Shown here piece after piece: positions 26,001 through 34,424 of a stretch of DNA of 64,000 nt. The stretch covers positions 62,001 to 126,000 of the forward strand of contig NJBF01000002.1 in assembly GCA_003144275.1 (NCBI GenBank). Reading direction: 5' to 3'. Position 1 is the first letter of the stretch. Each line of letters begins with the position of its first letter. Origin of the DNA: Candidatus Heimdallarchaeota archaeon B3_Heim. GTDB taxonomy: Archaea > Asgardarchaeota > Heimdallarchaeia > Hodarchaeales > Hodarchaeaceae. The notes below the pieces were generated by a model. The model did no database searches and was not told the DNA's origin. It saw only the letters and a list, made by a program, of their open reading frames with translations. A program made the position numbers and the translations under genes.

Positions 26001-28372
26001 GTTTAGAGACGGATACCTATGATGTGCGTGTTAATTATACTACTGTAAATGCAAACAAGGAAGTTGTCTACAATGGCACCTACGTTACCTACCAATATAC
26101 GGTCACCAAGGATACTGCCATTTTTATCACTGGAACCAGTATTCAGGATGTGTTCAACAACGTAGTGCAGGTAGCACAAGATATAGATAATGTGAACGCC
26201 TCATTATCCTCTCAAATAATCGATGTAGATATCCATATCAGCAACGTAAATACCAGCATTACTGATCAAGTGGTAAGTGTTGAAATATATCTCGATAACG
26301 TAAATACCACCATAGGAAGTCAACTGGTAAGTTTAAGTAGTGAAATTAGTAATTTACAAACAAATGTTACTTTACAATTTGTAGATATTAATAGCACCAT
26401 ACTCAATGTCAATAGTTCAATCTTTGCCCAGACTGTATCAATATTATCTGATTTGGATAATGTAAATAGCACTATTTATGCTCAAACACTTACACTCCTC
26501 TCAGATATTTCCAACACCAACTCTACACTCTATACTCAGACTGTCACTATTTTGAGCGATATAACCAACATGAACAGTACCATTTACTCGCAAACAGTCA
26601 CCATCTTGTCCAATATACAAAATATGAATTCCACTATTTATGATCAGACAGTAAACATAATTAGTAATATCGAAAATATCAATTCTACTCTATACACCCA
26701 AACAGTTACAATCCTCTCCCAGTTGACCAATAATATGTCAACCATTTATAGCCAAACTGTTTCTATCCTTTCTGACATATCCAACACTAATTCAACAATA
26801 TATGCACAAACTATCTCTATAATTTCGCAATTAACGAACAATATGACTACTATTTACGATCAAACACTGTCCATCATATCAAACGTTTCCAATACCAATA
26901 GCACTATATATTCGCAAACATTAACCATTCTTTCGCAATTGACAAACAATATGTCCACTATCTATACCCAGACCGTTACAATCTTATCAGACATATACAA
27001 TATGAATACAACTTTGTATAGTCAAACAGTGACTGTACTCTCAGATATTCAAAATATCAACTCTACTCTCTATACACAAACCATCTCAATTCTATCTAAT
27101 ATAGAGAATGTGAATTCGACCATTTTTAATCAGACAGTAACTATCTTAAGTAACATTTCGAACGTGAATTCTACGATTTATACTCAAACACTAAGCATTT
27201 TATCAACTATTCAGAATACCAATTCTACTCTCTATAGTCAAACAGTTTCGATCCTGTCTGATATTTCTAATATGAATTCCACGATTTACACTCAAACGAT
27301 TAGTATTCTGTCAGATATTCAAAACATAAATTCCACGATTTACACTCAAACAATCGAAATTCTCTCGGAAATCCAGAATACCAATACCACCATCTTTAAT
27401 CAAACAATTGAGATTCTTAGTAACATCGAGAATACCAATACCACGCTCTTTAATCAAAACATTCAGATTCTATCCGAATTACAAAATGTCAATTCGACTA
27501 TCTATCATGCCACTTTAGAGATCATTACTCTCATTGGTGAAATGTATGGCATTTTTCGCGTTCATTTCTCCATTATCGATTCTCTCGGGATTGGATTACC
27601 CTGGGAAACTGTTTTACTTATGGTGAATAATTCTCGACACTTCGATCAAGAACTTTATATTTCTAATAATACATTCTTGCAATTAGCGGCTTTTGATTGG
27701 TTTAATATTCAGCTCTGGGAGGAGAATTATACCATTAGAGAACGAACTGAGGTCAATATTACCATTAAGTTGTACTTACTCATTCTCAAAAATAATGGGA
27801 ATTATACTGCTTATGTCAAGATTTATCGCGCTGGGCAGTTAGGGTTGAATGTCACTGTATCGCCAGGGAATTCAATCGGGGTTAGAATGACGGAAGAAGT
27901 CTATTCGTATAAAGTCTATTATTTCAAAGCAGAACATCAAAACGTGACCACTCGTGCGGATGAAGCGAGCGAGATCACGAATTGGGGCAAGACCCTCTAT
28001 AATGTAGGGAGTTTTCGAGTTAGTGCTCAGTTACCGCGTGTCTTAGATGTCTCAACTCCAACACTTACCCCTCCCGCGTTAGAAGGCTGGGCGAAATTCT
28101 GGGATGGATTTCTGTCAGGCATGACGATTGCGGCGATAGGAGCGGCTATTGCTTCGTTCTTTGTTTTTACGTTTCTGAAAGAAAGTTGGTATGGAACCAA
28201 AGCGGTTGTTTTGGATAAAGCCGCGGATGATTCTCTCTTTAAACCCCAAAGTTTGGAAAGACATGAGGATAGGTTGCAATCGCGATACTATCGCAACCAA
28301 CAAAGTTACCAGAAAAAACGCACTTGGTTACAGAAAATTAAACGAATATTAGGATTTACTGATCATGAATAA
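23027..28372 (+). CDS. Giant surface protein with a 25-copy glycosylatable stalk
   Basis: 1781 aa. Signal peptide at residues 4-24. Residues 60-1040 are beta-rich domains that look like MAM or carbohydrate-binding jelly rolls (one ends before WENDGWQYEV, another around TENWDDGATY). Residues 1049-1498 are 25 consecutive 18-residue repeats with consensus ILSDI-N-NSTIY-QTVT, each usually with an N-x-S/T sequon. A globular cap, a membrane helix near 1704-1725 and a basic cytosolic tail follow. It overlaps both neighbours, so it is co-translated with the 1711-aa protein; they probably form one extracellular structure. Confidence 0.85.
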   Translation: MIMKLSKTFALMLSLIVIFSFLNSFNLLENENIVETTTIDKLTAEENTNSDLNTETPEINNFENNFLEENDPISASVQEVAWKTAETIKTDHYFNNQTPEILSVWAGYSEDTYKDSELIWETEVDDVNWDEIFKLDIDNRSIFWDNSLTFIRQNDTYAYNMSMLASNLPLGSVPLPSRATFFEFNLRVLARHAGTFYVNTFYTTTDEDGTAPAEYVEIYSDIAFPVDENYMDAEGYLYYRYQVKTVGVNTAGYGFTGVNITNKVFNVNSQLYETIDIDTIGLVEEAWLTDRIEIVGLQYTVFVPDVVESYPRAERLQTSSETYNLKLKVDSFDYGTQIKIYTPTSIAGEFYEYVIDPVPSSFGYDASNNLWINNTVPTIYQITFQITTENNYYAVYETTPRYLYDPNFEGTWQYDWANTSSDEWTVDLTSSIIFDGSLALNLTSDNDISTYCSLDSYVYPAEYTFTFAYYRTTSSPIYFYWWENDGWQYEVLETITDRWIKHIERYNITGDTGGYNIAFVTSSTNQEIFIDDFKTWEANGQVRTTGYANNLMETGMFATIRNIDLYNNPAVPYHPVNIKLRDRSSDSTMLSYNTITDANGRIHVSFTLPSSNQMEEMEYTYRITSLITNEYTDSHFTPIQVEYYDYFMTENYTNFGIGGIDFTENWDDGATYTNANDNQTLGVNMISPMGTVTDFRIKFHDLDDIDADYYEFVSIRLRTNVSDLSVSLYNQTDQYIGTLTNLPLSTGELDWVTVTWNLTEVSSWFGIQGGFELRFDEVGGDGQPEADNFVWTDQIRLYYIDEPLLIDTATYGYLSTVYNQFVYYVVIDGTAQQYVFDLDPFLYDLTVDSHEITIIPFLDLSRRHLCYIHGETITLEYDVAEPGLMKIIYHDQSGYILDFDMFKTYIDDVRLYEQYVYFLNTSMVFNLTVTDIFDNIVYQNTTATFEYFREIQITLYSIKIQNQQEYPIWIQLKRGTKTFSEAVFPFEIVEFRLETDTYDVRVNYTTVNANKEVVYNGTYVTYQYTVTKDTAIFITGTSIQDVFNNVVQVAQDIDNVNASLSSQIIDVDIHISNVNTSITDQVVSVEIYLDNVNTTIGSQLVSLSSEISNLQTNVTLQFVDINSTILNVNSSIFAQTVSILSDLDNVNSTIYAQTLTLLSDISNTNSTLYTQTVTILSDITNMNSTIYSQTVTILSNIQNMNSTIYDQTVNIISNIENINSTLYTQTVTILSQLTNNMSTIYSQTVSILSDISNTNSTIYAQTISIISQLTNNMTTIYDQTLSIISNVSNTNSTIYSQTLTILSQLTNNMSTIYTQTVTILSDIYNMNTTLYSQTVTVLSDIQNINSTLYTQTISILSNIENVNSTIFNQTVTILSNISNVNSTIYTQTLSILSTIQNTNSTLYSQTVSILSDISNMNSTIYTQTISILSDIQNINSTIYTQTIEILSEIQNTNTTIFNQTIEILSNIENTNTTLFNQNIQILSELQNVNSTIYHATLEIITLIGEMYGIFRVHFSIIDSLGIGLPWETVLLMVNNSRHFDQELYISNNTFLQLAAFDWFNIQLWEENYTIRERTEVNITIKLYLLILKNNGNYTAYVKIYRAGQLGLNVTVSPGNSIGVRMTEEVYSYKVYYFKAEHQNVTTRADEASEITNWGKTLYNVGSFRVSAQLPRVLDVSTPTLTPPALEGWAKFWDGFLSGMTIAAIGAAIASFFVFTFLKESWYGTKAVVLDKAADDSLFKPQSLERHEDRLQSRYYRNQQSYQKKRTWLQKIKRILGFTDHE
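26171..27520 (+). repeat. 25 tandem 54-bp coding repeats
   Basis: The unit is 18 codons. The first five units are diverged, the last twenty are close at protein level. DNA identity between units is much lower than protein similarity (synonymous changes are everywhere), so the array is old and kept by selection rather than recently expanded. Confidence 0.9.
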
Positions 28373-28592
28373 AGAGAATTTCACTTCTGCTGGGGCGCTT
28401 ACCAGCGCTATTATTGGCTCTACCCTCTTAGGAGTGTTTTTGGGGTCCCGCTCTGGTGGGATTTATGAATTCGAGATTGGGAACAATTTGCTAACCCTGC
28501 TTCAGCTGGTTTCAATGATATTCGCTTTAGCGTTCTGTGGTTATTTTTGGCTGGAAAACAAGAAAATATCAAAAGAGATGAAAACAAAATGA
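28365..28592 (+). CDS. Small two-helix membrane protein
   Basis: 75 aa. Two membrane helices at about residues 10-27 and 44-64, joined by a short loop, with a Lys-rich tail. It overlaps the giant gene by 8 bp and the next gene by ATGA. Confidence 0.7.
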   Translation: MNKENFTSAGALTSAIIGSTLLGVFLGSRSGGIYEFEIGNNLLTLLQLVSMIFALAFCGYFWLENKKISKEMKTK

Positions 28593-30115
28593 TGCAACAA
28601 GAACTATTTACGGACTTAGAGACCTTTTATTATTCTCTTATTGCCATGATCCAGGAAAATGCGGTTCCGTTGATCATTGGATTCGCATTTCTCTGTTATT
28701 TTGGGGCCAATCAATGGCGGAAATCACGTGATTCGCAGCTCAGAAATGTGCGTGAGCATTGGAAAGCGATTACCTCCAAAGCAACAAAGATTTCCTCAGC
28801 ATTTAAAGGCAGGATTGGACTCGTTGAAACGGCTGGCACCATGGAGCTGGAAGGTGATATCTATCTAATTGATTCCGTGACGAATGATGAGTTAATCGAT
28901 TCTGAACGGGTGACAGCGTTACGATTAGAGCTTACACAAGAACAAATTCTCCCCAATCTAGCTGAGAATGAAATTTGTTTTGAGAAATATGAGTTTCGTG
29001 CGCGAAAAGAAAACAAGGACGGCCTTCGGATTGACATCACTAAGGGATCCCTCCAAGAACAACTACAACTACGCTTTAAGGATGAGAAGGAGGAGAAATT
29101 CCGTAAACCTGGTAATTGGGAGTTGAAGGATCGCTGGATTGTCAAAAAATTCACCCGCGTGTTGCCGACCAAAAATGATACGTATGTGTCATTAAGAAAG
29201 ACTCCAAAAGGAGGAGAAATAATTGCATTTCGGCGGCAGGGGATTCAGGAACATGAAACAATTCTCTCTGAAGCGACTCCTCTACCATTAATCGATCTCG
29301 ATCCGAATGTCACCAAGGGGCATCTTCAATTAGCTATGTTTGGATTAATCATCTATGAATTCCTGTTGATGTATACTATTTTTGCGGAACTGGATCCTAC
29401 TTTTCTGCTAGATCGAGCCACCATCCCTTGGTATTTTGTACTAGTGGTCGCGTTTGTAGGAAAATATTGGGTAGACAAAACAAAAATAGCTTATTTTGCG
29501 TATTACCGTGCGTATAGTGGTGCAGAAGAGACCTTCAAGTTGCGTGGTGTCGCAGGCGAGATTTCAACCTACACCACCAAGGTATTTGAAATTGAGTTAC
29601 ATGCCCACCCCGCCATCCCCCTAGCGAATTTACTGAAGTTTAACCCTGAAGATATCAAAGATGAGCGAATATCAGGGTTAGAACAGCGTGTCACCAATCT
29701 TAGTGCCAAGCTTGCCTCTGCCAAGTCGAAACATGATCAGTTATTATCAATTTTACAACATAAGGATCAACAATTAGATCAGTCACGAGAAAAGCATATC
29801 GAAGCATTTGATGATGGAGCCATTTTCGCGTTAACTACTTACCGAGTCAAACAACTAGAGGATGATGGAAAAACTCCGCAAGAATACGTGCAAAAACAAC
29901 AAGGGACTGATACTCTCACGTGGTTCAAAGAAATTAAACCCTTGCTTTTTCTCATTGTCATCGGGGTAGGGGCATTTTTTCTGATTACTAACTTTCTCCA
30001 ATGGTTCCAGGAGATTCAACTAGGTGGCACAGGTGAGATTTTTTCGACTCAATTCATTCTCGGCCTGATTGTCTTATCCATTATCCTATTTTTCCTATTG
30101 CGGTCATCAAAATGA
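28589..30115 (+). CDS. Membrane protein with long cytosolic domains and coiled coil
   Basis: 509 aa from ATG 28589, which overlaps the previous stop (ATGA); the frame is open 42 nt further upstream. Order: N-terminal helix (VPLIIGFAFLCYF), a soluble beta-rich domain with many acidic residues, two central membrane helices (around LGLIIYEFLLMY-like and YFVLVVAFVGKY), a coiled coil (RVTNLSAKLASAKSKHDQLL), then two C-terminal helices. The topology suggests a membrane scaffold that links the surface proteins to cytosolic partners. No family is recognised. Confidence 0.75.
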   Translation: MMQQELFTDLETFYYSLIAMIQENAVPLIIGFAFLCYFGANQWRKSRDSQLRNVREHWKAITSKATKISSAFKGRIGLVETAGTMELEGDIYLIDSVTNDELIDSERVTALRLELTQEQILPNLAENEICFEKYEFRARKENKDGLRIDITKGSLQEQLQLRFKDEKEEKFRKPGNWELKDRWIVKKFTRVLPTKNDTYVSLRKTPKGGEIIAFRRQGIQEHETILSEATPLPLIDLDPNVTKGHLQLAMFGLIIYEFLLMYTIFAELDPTFLLDRATIPWYFVLVVAFVGKYWVDKTKIAYFAYYRAYSGAEETFKLRGVAGEISTYTTKVFEIELHAHPAIPLANLLKFNPEDIKDERISGLEQRVTNLSAKLASAKSKHDQLLSILQHKDQQLDQSREKHIEAFDDGAIFALTTYRVKQLEDDGKTPQEYVQKQQGTDTLTWFKEIKPLLFLIVIGVGAFFLITNFLQWFQEIQLGGTGEIFSTQFILGLIVLSIILFFLLRSSK

Positions 30116-30140
30116 AAAGGATGGTATAACAAGGAGTTAA

Positions 30141-30668
30141 ATGAATAAAATGATGCGACAAGATACGTTAGCCGAATTACAGGCTTGGGCGAAAGCTGCG
30201 AAAGCTGCTGGTGAGGATATTGCACGTTCTAAAGAGGAACTCAAGCGGATCATAGACATGCTTGTCTATGACCTCATAGATGATCCCAACGAGAAGGATG
30301 AAAAGGGGAACCCCATTATTCGCGAAGTCACGGTCCAGGATATTTTCTCACATCTACTTTTGTTAGTGATGCAGGACGAGAAGTTTCGTAAAGGGGTGCC
30401 CTCAGGGCTCATTCAGAAGAATATTACCATGATCGGAATCACCCGCCGGTTTGAAAAACGGAGTTTACGGTTTTCATTTGAATTCTTGAAAGATTGTTTG
30501 AAACAAGAAATGGCTCCAATTCTGCACAAAGCATATCCTGCGTGGTCTAGTCTCACTGGTGGCGCTCAAGGACACATGGTTACCGCACTTGTGCAAAAAT
30601 CCAAAGATATCCACCGAACACCCGAGGAAGAAAATCTTCGTGCGATGTTTAAACAACCCACGGATTAA
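30141..30668 (+). CDS. Hypothetical helical protein
   Basis: 175 aa, mostly helical and charged, no membrane helix. AGGAGTTAA precedes the ATG. It lies between the membrane scaffold and the ATPase in the same operon, so it may be an adaptor. No known motif. Confidence 0.65.
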   Translation: MNKMMRQDTLAELQAWAKAAKAAGEDIARSKEELKRIIDMLVYDLIDDPNEKDEKGNPIIREVTVQDIFSHLLLLVMQDEKFRKGVPSGLIQKNITMIGITRRFEKRSLRFSFEFLKDCLKQEMAPILHKAYPAWSSLTGGAQGHMVTALVQKSKDIHRTPEEENLRAMFKQPTD

Positions 30669-30685
30669 AATAAGGTTCAAAACCC

Positions 30686-32554
30686 ATGACCGAGGCAATT
30701 ACTCAAGCGGAATTAGAGAAGGTCAGCGAGGGAGAACGAGGTGCTTATTGGACCCGTCCATTCATGCTTTTAGAGAATGATCTAATCATCCAAGAAGAAA
30801 AGAAAAAAGTCAAGCTCCGCACCGAGGGAAAACTATGGCGGAGAAATCTTACTCCTGCTCTTCTGGCTGAAGTAAATCAAGCGTATGAAAAAGGACTTAA
30901 TACAATTATTCCCTTGTCGGGACTTCCTGGGCTAGGGAAGACGGAAAGTGCTCGAGCATTAGCTGTTTTTTGTCGTGATGCTGCCGAGGAGGCTTTTGGG
31001 AGATCTAGGATTTGGTGGAATTTTGGGTTTCAAGAAACCGTGAATAACGCGGTTGACTATCAAGAGGGAGATATTGTCGAACAAGATGAAGAACAACGTG
31101 CGCAAGGGATGGATTCCAAAAGTCTTATCATTGCTATTTCAGATCTTCAGGAAATTGCATTTCGAAAGAATAAAATCACCTATATTGTGTCATCTGTGCA
31201 TGCTAAATTAGTGCGTGGAGTGGCTCATGTTATTCTTGAGGCATGGGGGGGCAATTATGAATCCAGAATTTGTTTACTAAAAGTTTATTCTGCGATAACA
31301 GGTCTTCCTCTGGGTTTTGTGAAAATTCCTCTTTTACCTGCTGATCATCCTGCGGTCATCGAACATCAAAAAAAAGAAACGACATTCAAAACAGGCATCC
31401 TAAGTCGCCATGGGTATACTTCTGTTAAAATCGATCAAAAACGCTTTCAGAGAGATATTCAAACACTCACAAAGCAAATCTTTGGGAAACATCCTGTAGA
31501 ATACTCCGATTTATCTGCTTTTGAAAAGCGCCGTATACATAGATACCAGGTTGAGAGACTCAAAACAGATCTAGTAAGAGCGGAAATAGCCGGATCTGAA
31601 CAATATCAAAAACGGGTATTGACTGAGGTATGGGCCCAAATTTTAGATTTCAAAGATTCATACAAAGATATCCTAGAACTAGCCAAAGTCGAAGACAAGC
31701 TGCAGAAAGAGGAAGAGAAACAAATGCAACACGAGGAAGAATTACAGATCATTCAAGCCCAGCGTGAAAACCTTATTCCTGAATTAGTCGAGGCGTGTGC
31801 TAACAAATATCTCCATCAAAAAACCAAGAATGTCCAAATACGGATCTTTTTTGAAGAGCGAGGTATTCATAAAGACAATTTAAACTACTGTTTGGCCAAG
31901 ACGTGGGATAGAATAATAGAGTTAGAAAATTCATTCACGGCCTCTATAGGACAGACAGGCAGACAGGCATTACAAAATGAAAACCTAGCATTCACTCTCA
32001 AGAAAAAGATCGAAGACCCTGATTTCATTAATTCCATGATTCAATGCTTTCCTCATACGACAACGAGAATTAAGACCAAGAAATTACAGGAAAAACACTT
32101 TGAAGCCTGGGTGTGGTATTACAGAGATCATACTTCAGTCGATATGTTGAAGGATCAATGGGGAATGAAATCCAAATCCACATTCACTAATACCTATGAT
32201 CAGGGAGGTTGGTTTGCTGTTGTAAAGGAAGAAATTCTTGGCCATCTAGTCGAAGACACGCTTGTAGAAACATATTATGACGGATTTCAAGTCATAGGGG
32301 GCAATACTCAACCTGATTTAGTGAAAGCTGATATCCAGGTCGAAGTTAAAGCTCGGACCCGGAGAGAACCTCCCAAAACAGACATGTTTAATCAAAATGA
32401 ACTTCAGCATGTGAAAAATGGAGGAAACTTAGAACTCTGTCTCGTCTCATTTCAACCTGGACAATGTGTGTTAGAAATATATGCCATTACTGAGATTCCA
32501 AAAGAGGACCTACCGGTCGATGACAAAAAAACGAACGTATCGGATAAAACCTGA
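30686..32554 (+). CDS. P-loop ATPase with C-terminal PD-(D/E)XK nuclease-like domain
   Basis: 622 aa. Walker A GLPGLGKTE at residues 79-87. An acidic Walker B-like string (GDIVEQDEEQ) follows near 130, then a polar strand (ITYIVSSVH) that could be sensor 1. The middle is helical with a charged coiled coil (EDKLQKEEEKQ). Near residue 550 QPDLVKADIQVEVKAR fits the PD-x(n)-ExK catalytic core of restriction-like nucleases. The combination suggests an ATP-driven DNA-processing or DNA-transfer enzyme. I could not place it among terminases, TraD/VirD4 or HerA. It is the only clear motor in the element. Confidence 0.75.
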   Translation: MTEAITQAELEKVSEGERGAYWTRPFMLLENDLIIQEEKKKVKLRTEGKLWRRNLTPALLAEVNQAYEKGLNTIIPLSGLPGLGKTESARALAVFCRDAAEEAFGRSRIWWNFGFQETVNNAVDYQEGDIVEQDEEQRAQGMDSKSLIIAISDLQEIAFRKNKITYIVSSVHAKLVRGVAHVILEAWGGNYESRICLLKVYSAITGLPLGFVKIPLLPADHPAVIEHQKKETTFKTGILSRHGYTSVKIDQKRFQRDIQTLTKQIFGKHPVEYSDLSAFEKRRIHRYQVERLKTDLVRAEIAGSEQYQKRVLTEVWAQILDFKDSYKDILELAKVEDKLQKEEEKQMQHEEELQIIQAQRENLIPELVEACANKYLHQKTKNVQIRIFFEERGIHKDNLNYCLAKTWDRIIELENSFTASIGQTGRQALQNENLAFTLKKKIEDPDFINSMIQCFPHTTTRIKTKKLQEKHFEAWVWYYRDHTSVDMLKDQWGMKSKSTFTNTYDQGGWFAVVKEEILGHLVEDTLVETYYDGFQVIGGNTQPDLVKADIQVEVKARTRREPPKTDMFNQNELQHVKNGGNLELCLVSFQPGQCVLEIYAITEIPKEDLPVDDKKTNVSDKT

Positions 32555-32774
32555 AGAGGAAGAGAGATGCCAAAGGAGATATTATGCTTCTATTAAAGCC
32601 AAAGTCCAACATTCCGATACGGGACGCATTACACGTCTAACCTGGCATTTATGTGAATTACATTATTTTCTTTTTTTGAGAGACCAAGGCCAAGGGTATT
32701 ATACGTGGTATCCTAAACATCCTTACAAGAAGGCCTTTGCGATTGATTATCAAATATTAGGAGATATACATTAA
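32520..32774 (+). CDS. Small basic hypothetical protein
   Basis: 84 aa if started at ATG 32520, within the last 35 bp of the ATPase gene; a longer frame begins at 32481. Rich in Arg, Lys, Tyr and Trp (YYTWYPKHPYKK). It may bind nucleic acid. It is the last gene of the 17.3-32.8 kb operon. Confidence 0.55.
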   Translation: MTKKRTYRIKPEEEERCQRRYYASIKAKVQHSDTGRITRLTWHLCELHYFLFLRDQGQGYYTWYPKHPYKKAFAIDYQILGDIH

Positions 32775-32905
32775 TCACACTCTAATACAGGCATCTCCAG
32801 TTTTTTTTCGCCAATCAGGGCAGATACTTTAGCTGTCCAACCTCTTCCGAATGCTCGCTCTTTACTCTTTTTATATGTCCAATCATTCTTTTTTGTGGGT
32901 CCCAT
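32771..32905 (-). CDS. 44-aa small protein, convergent
   Basis: Minus-strand ORF starting MGPTKKNDWTYKKSKERA and ending in VLECD. Its stop overlaps the stop of the plus-strand gene. Composition is protein-like; no family. Confidence 0.4.
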   Translation of the reverse strand: MGPTKKNDWTYKKSKERAFGRGWTAKVSALIGEKKLEMPVLECD

Positions 32906-33002
32906 GCGCCAACAACTAGTCAGCCACTCTGTTCATCCCTGTTCCTCCATTTTTTTCGGAACATACCTGGGTTAGTGGGTGGGGTTGGACAATTAAAAAG
33001 CA

Positions 33003-33052
33003 AGACATCGAGAAACAAACGAATAAACAGAATGTCCTACTACGAGGACATT
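33003..33052 (+). repeat. Dispersed repeat copy A with hairpin
   Basis: GACATCGAGAAACAA followed by AATAAACAGAATG and an 8-bp hairpin (AATGTCCT/AGGACATT). A diverged copy lies at 38981-39031. The two copies are in the same orientation and bracket the minus-strand block. Confidence 0.65.
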
Positions 33053-33209
33053 TTCTTGAAAATCAAGTCATAGGACTTGATTCTCTTCTTATCTTCCAAT
33101 ATTTCGGAAGATAAATTGTATCTTCCAGTATTAAGGAAGATAACCTTTTCTTAGAATAAACTGGAAAAAGAATCTAAGGGGAGTTTACCCGAATACTTAG
33201 ATACTCGGG
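33031..33209. other. Five consecutive stem-loops
   Basis: Hairpins at 33031-33052, 33061-33082 (AATCAAGTC/GACTTGATT), 33090-33113 and 33119-33142 (both TATCTTCC/GGAAGATA), and 33188-33209 (CCCGAATACT/ATACTCGGG, one mismatch). The region is a convergent spacer of about 590 bp (32775-33365). It may be a bidirectional terminator zone, an untranslated RNA, or a recombination site. Confidence 0.6.
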
Positions 33210-33365
33210 GAGGAAAAATCGTTGAGTTTTGCACCCTTAAATCGATGAAATTTATTTTAAATAATTTTATTGTGCCACAATATTTTTCTGATCCCCTGGG
33301 AATCAGAAATTATTTTTCTCGGTTAAATTGATCGTGTCAATTTTCTATTTCTTTTTCCAGCTCCA

Positions 33366-33797
33366 TTATCTCTTCCGAAAATATTTACGAGTTTGATGCC
33401 TAAGAAAGAAAACATAACCTAAGATCATTAAACCACAAATAAATGCGGTTATCATCCCTTCTTCATAAAAGTCTTGTTCAAGAATGAGCGCAGAAACGAA
33501 AAATAACAAACCTATGAATATAAAGGGTACCAAGACAAGATTAACTCCTCCGATTTTTACAGCTAAGGTTTTATTTCCAACATATAATAGGAAATAAAAA
33601 CCACAGATATTTATCAAACAAAAAACGCTTAATATAAAGAAGCCTATCGACAAAAAAAGAAACCTCGGTGTTAAGGATTCTCTATCAAGAAAATCCCACA
33701 TAATTTGCATAACCAAGGCAAGAATCAAACCTAAAAATACTTGGTAGTTTTCTAATAGTTTTAATCGTCGTTCTAAATTAGGATATCCATTATTCAT
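33366..33797 (-). CDS. Small four-helix membrane protein
   Basis: 143 aa with four hydrophobic segments (near residues 16-33, 45-66, 78-100 and 112-134). No family. It is the last gene of the minus-strand block, about 100 bp downstream of the Toprim-like gene. It might be an effector of that system, but there is no direct evidence. Confidence 0.65.
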   Translation of the reverse strand: MNNGYPNLERRLKLLENYQVFLGLILALVMQIMWDFLDRESLTPRFLFLSIGFFILSVFCLINICGFYFLLYVGNKTLAVKIGGVNLVLVPFIFIGLLFFVSALILEQDFYEEGMITAFICGLMILGYVFFLRHQTRKYFRKR

Positions 33798-33898
33798 GAT
33801 ATTTTCCCAATCCTTATATTAAACTCAATGCGTTTAAATCTCCCCTCTAAGGTTGTTTTTAGCTCTAATATTCACTCTTCGTTCTCAAAATTTATTTT

Positions 33899-34420
33899 TT
33901 AGATGTATTTATTCATAAAATACCGAAAAGAAGAATTTTTTCGTTTTGCTATCTCTATTGCGTATCTCTTAAGTATCTCTACCATGAAATCTATTCTAGA
34001 ATCGAATTTTGATGGGATAATCTCATTAAAATGTTCTTTACATAAAGAATTAGTTTCGCCATAATTTGGAATATCCAGATCTTTACTGCTTTGAGGATCT
34101 AATCCTGCAAGATACCAACTCTCGATCTCCATAATAACTACTGATATTCGATCCTCGACAATACATTCATATATTTTTTTTAATGCTTCCTTTTTTTTGG
34201 GAAAACAAGGATTAACATCAATATCTGACAGGAATATATAATGAGAAGACAATTCATCGATGCTCTTCAAAAACTTCTTAATAAATTTCTTCCTCAATTG
34301 ACTATATTTGATTATTTCAATAGAATCAAATTTTTCCGTTAAAATTGGCCTTAATATAATATTGAAAAACCTTTCATCATCATTACCTTCTAGAAAGATG
34401 AAAAGCTTTTCATTCTGCAT
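33899..34420 (-). CDS. Toprim-like nuclease partner of AAA ATPase
   Basis: 173 aa from ATG 34420 (preceded by GGGGTGA); the frame is open to 34459. Near the start IFLEGNDDERFF matches the Toprim Glu motif, YIFLSDIDVNPCF gives the DxD motif, and VVIMEIESWYLAGL follows. These are the metal-binding residues of OLD/AriB-type (DUF4435 or DUF4276-like) proteins. It lies 4 bp after the ATPase gene. In known systems the pair senses phage functions and cleaves nucleic acid. Confidence 0.75.
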   Translation of the reverse strand: MQNEKLFIFLEGNDDERFFNIILRPILTEKFDSIEIIKYSQLRKKFIKKFLKSIDELSSHYIFLSDIDVNPCFPKKKEALKKIYECIVEDRISVVIMEIESWYLAGLDPQSSKDLDIPNYGETNSLCKEHFNEIIPSKFDSRIDFMVEILKRYAIEIAKRKNSSFRYFMNKYI

Positions 34421-34424
34421 AAAT

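Noticed and set aside
26171..27520. 54-bp periodic repeats as a possible CRISPR array
   Set aside because: The period is exactly 18 codons in an open frame, there are no unique spacers, and the units differ mostly at synonymous positions.
28589..30115. Membrane protein as a MULAN/GIDE-type E3 ligase
   Set aside because: The beta-rich soluble domain looked faintly similar, but no RING finger or conserved GIDE residues are present.
33031..33209. Hairpin series as a retron msr/msd or integron attC array
   Set aside because: No reverse transcriptase or integron integrase nearby and no attC core sites.
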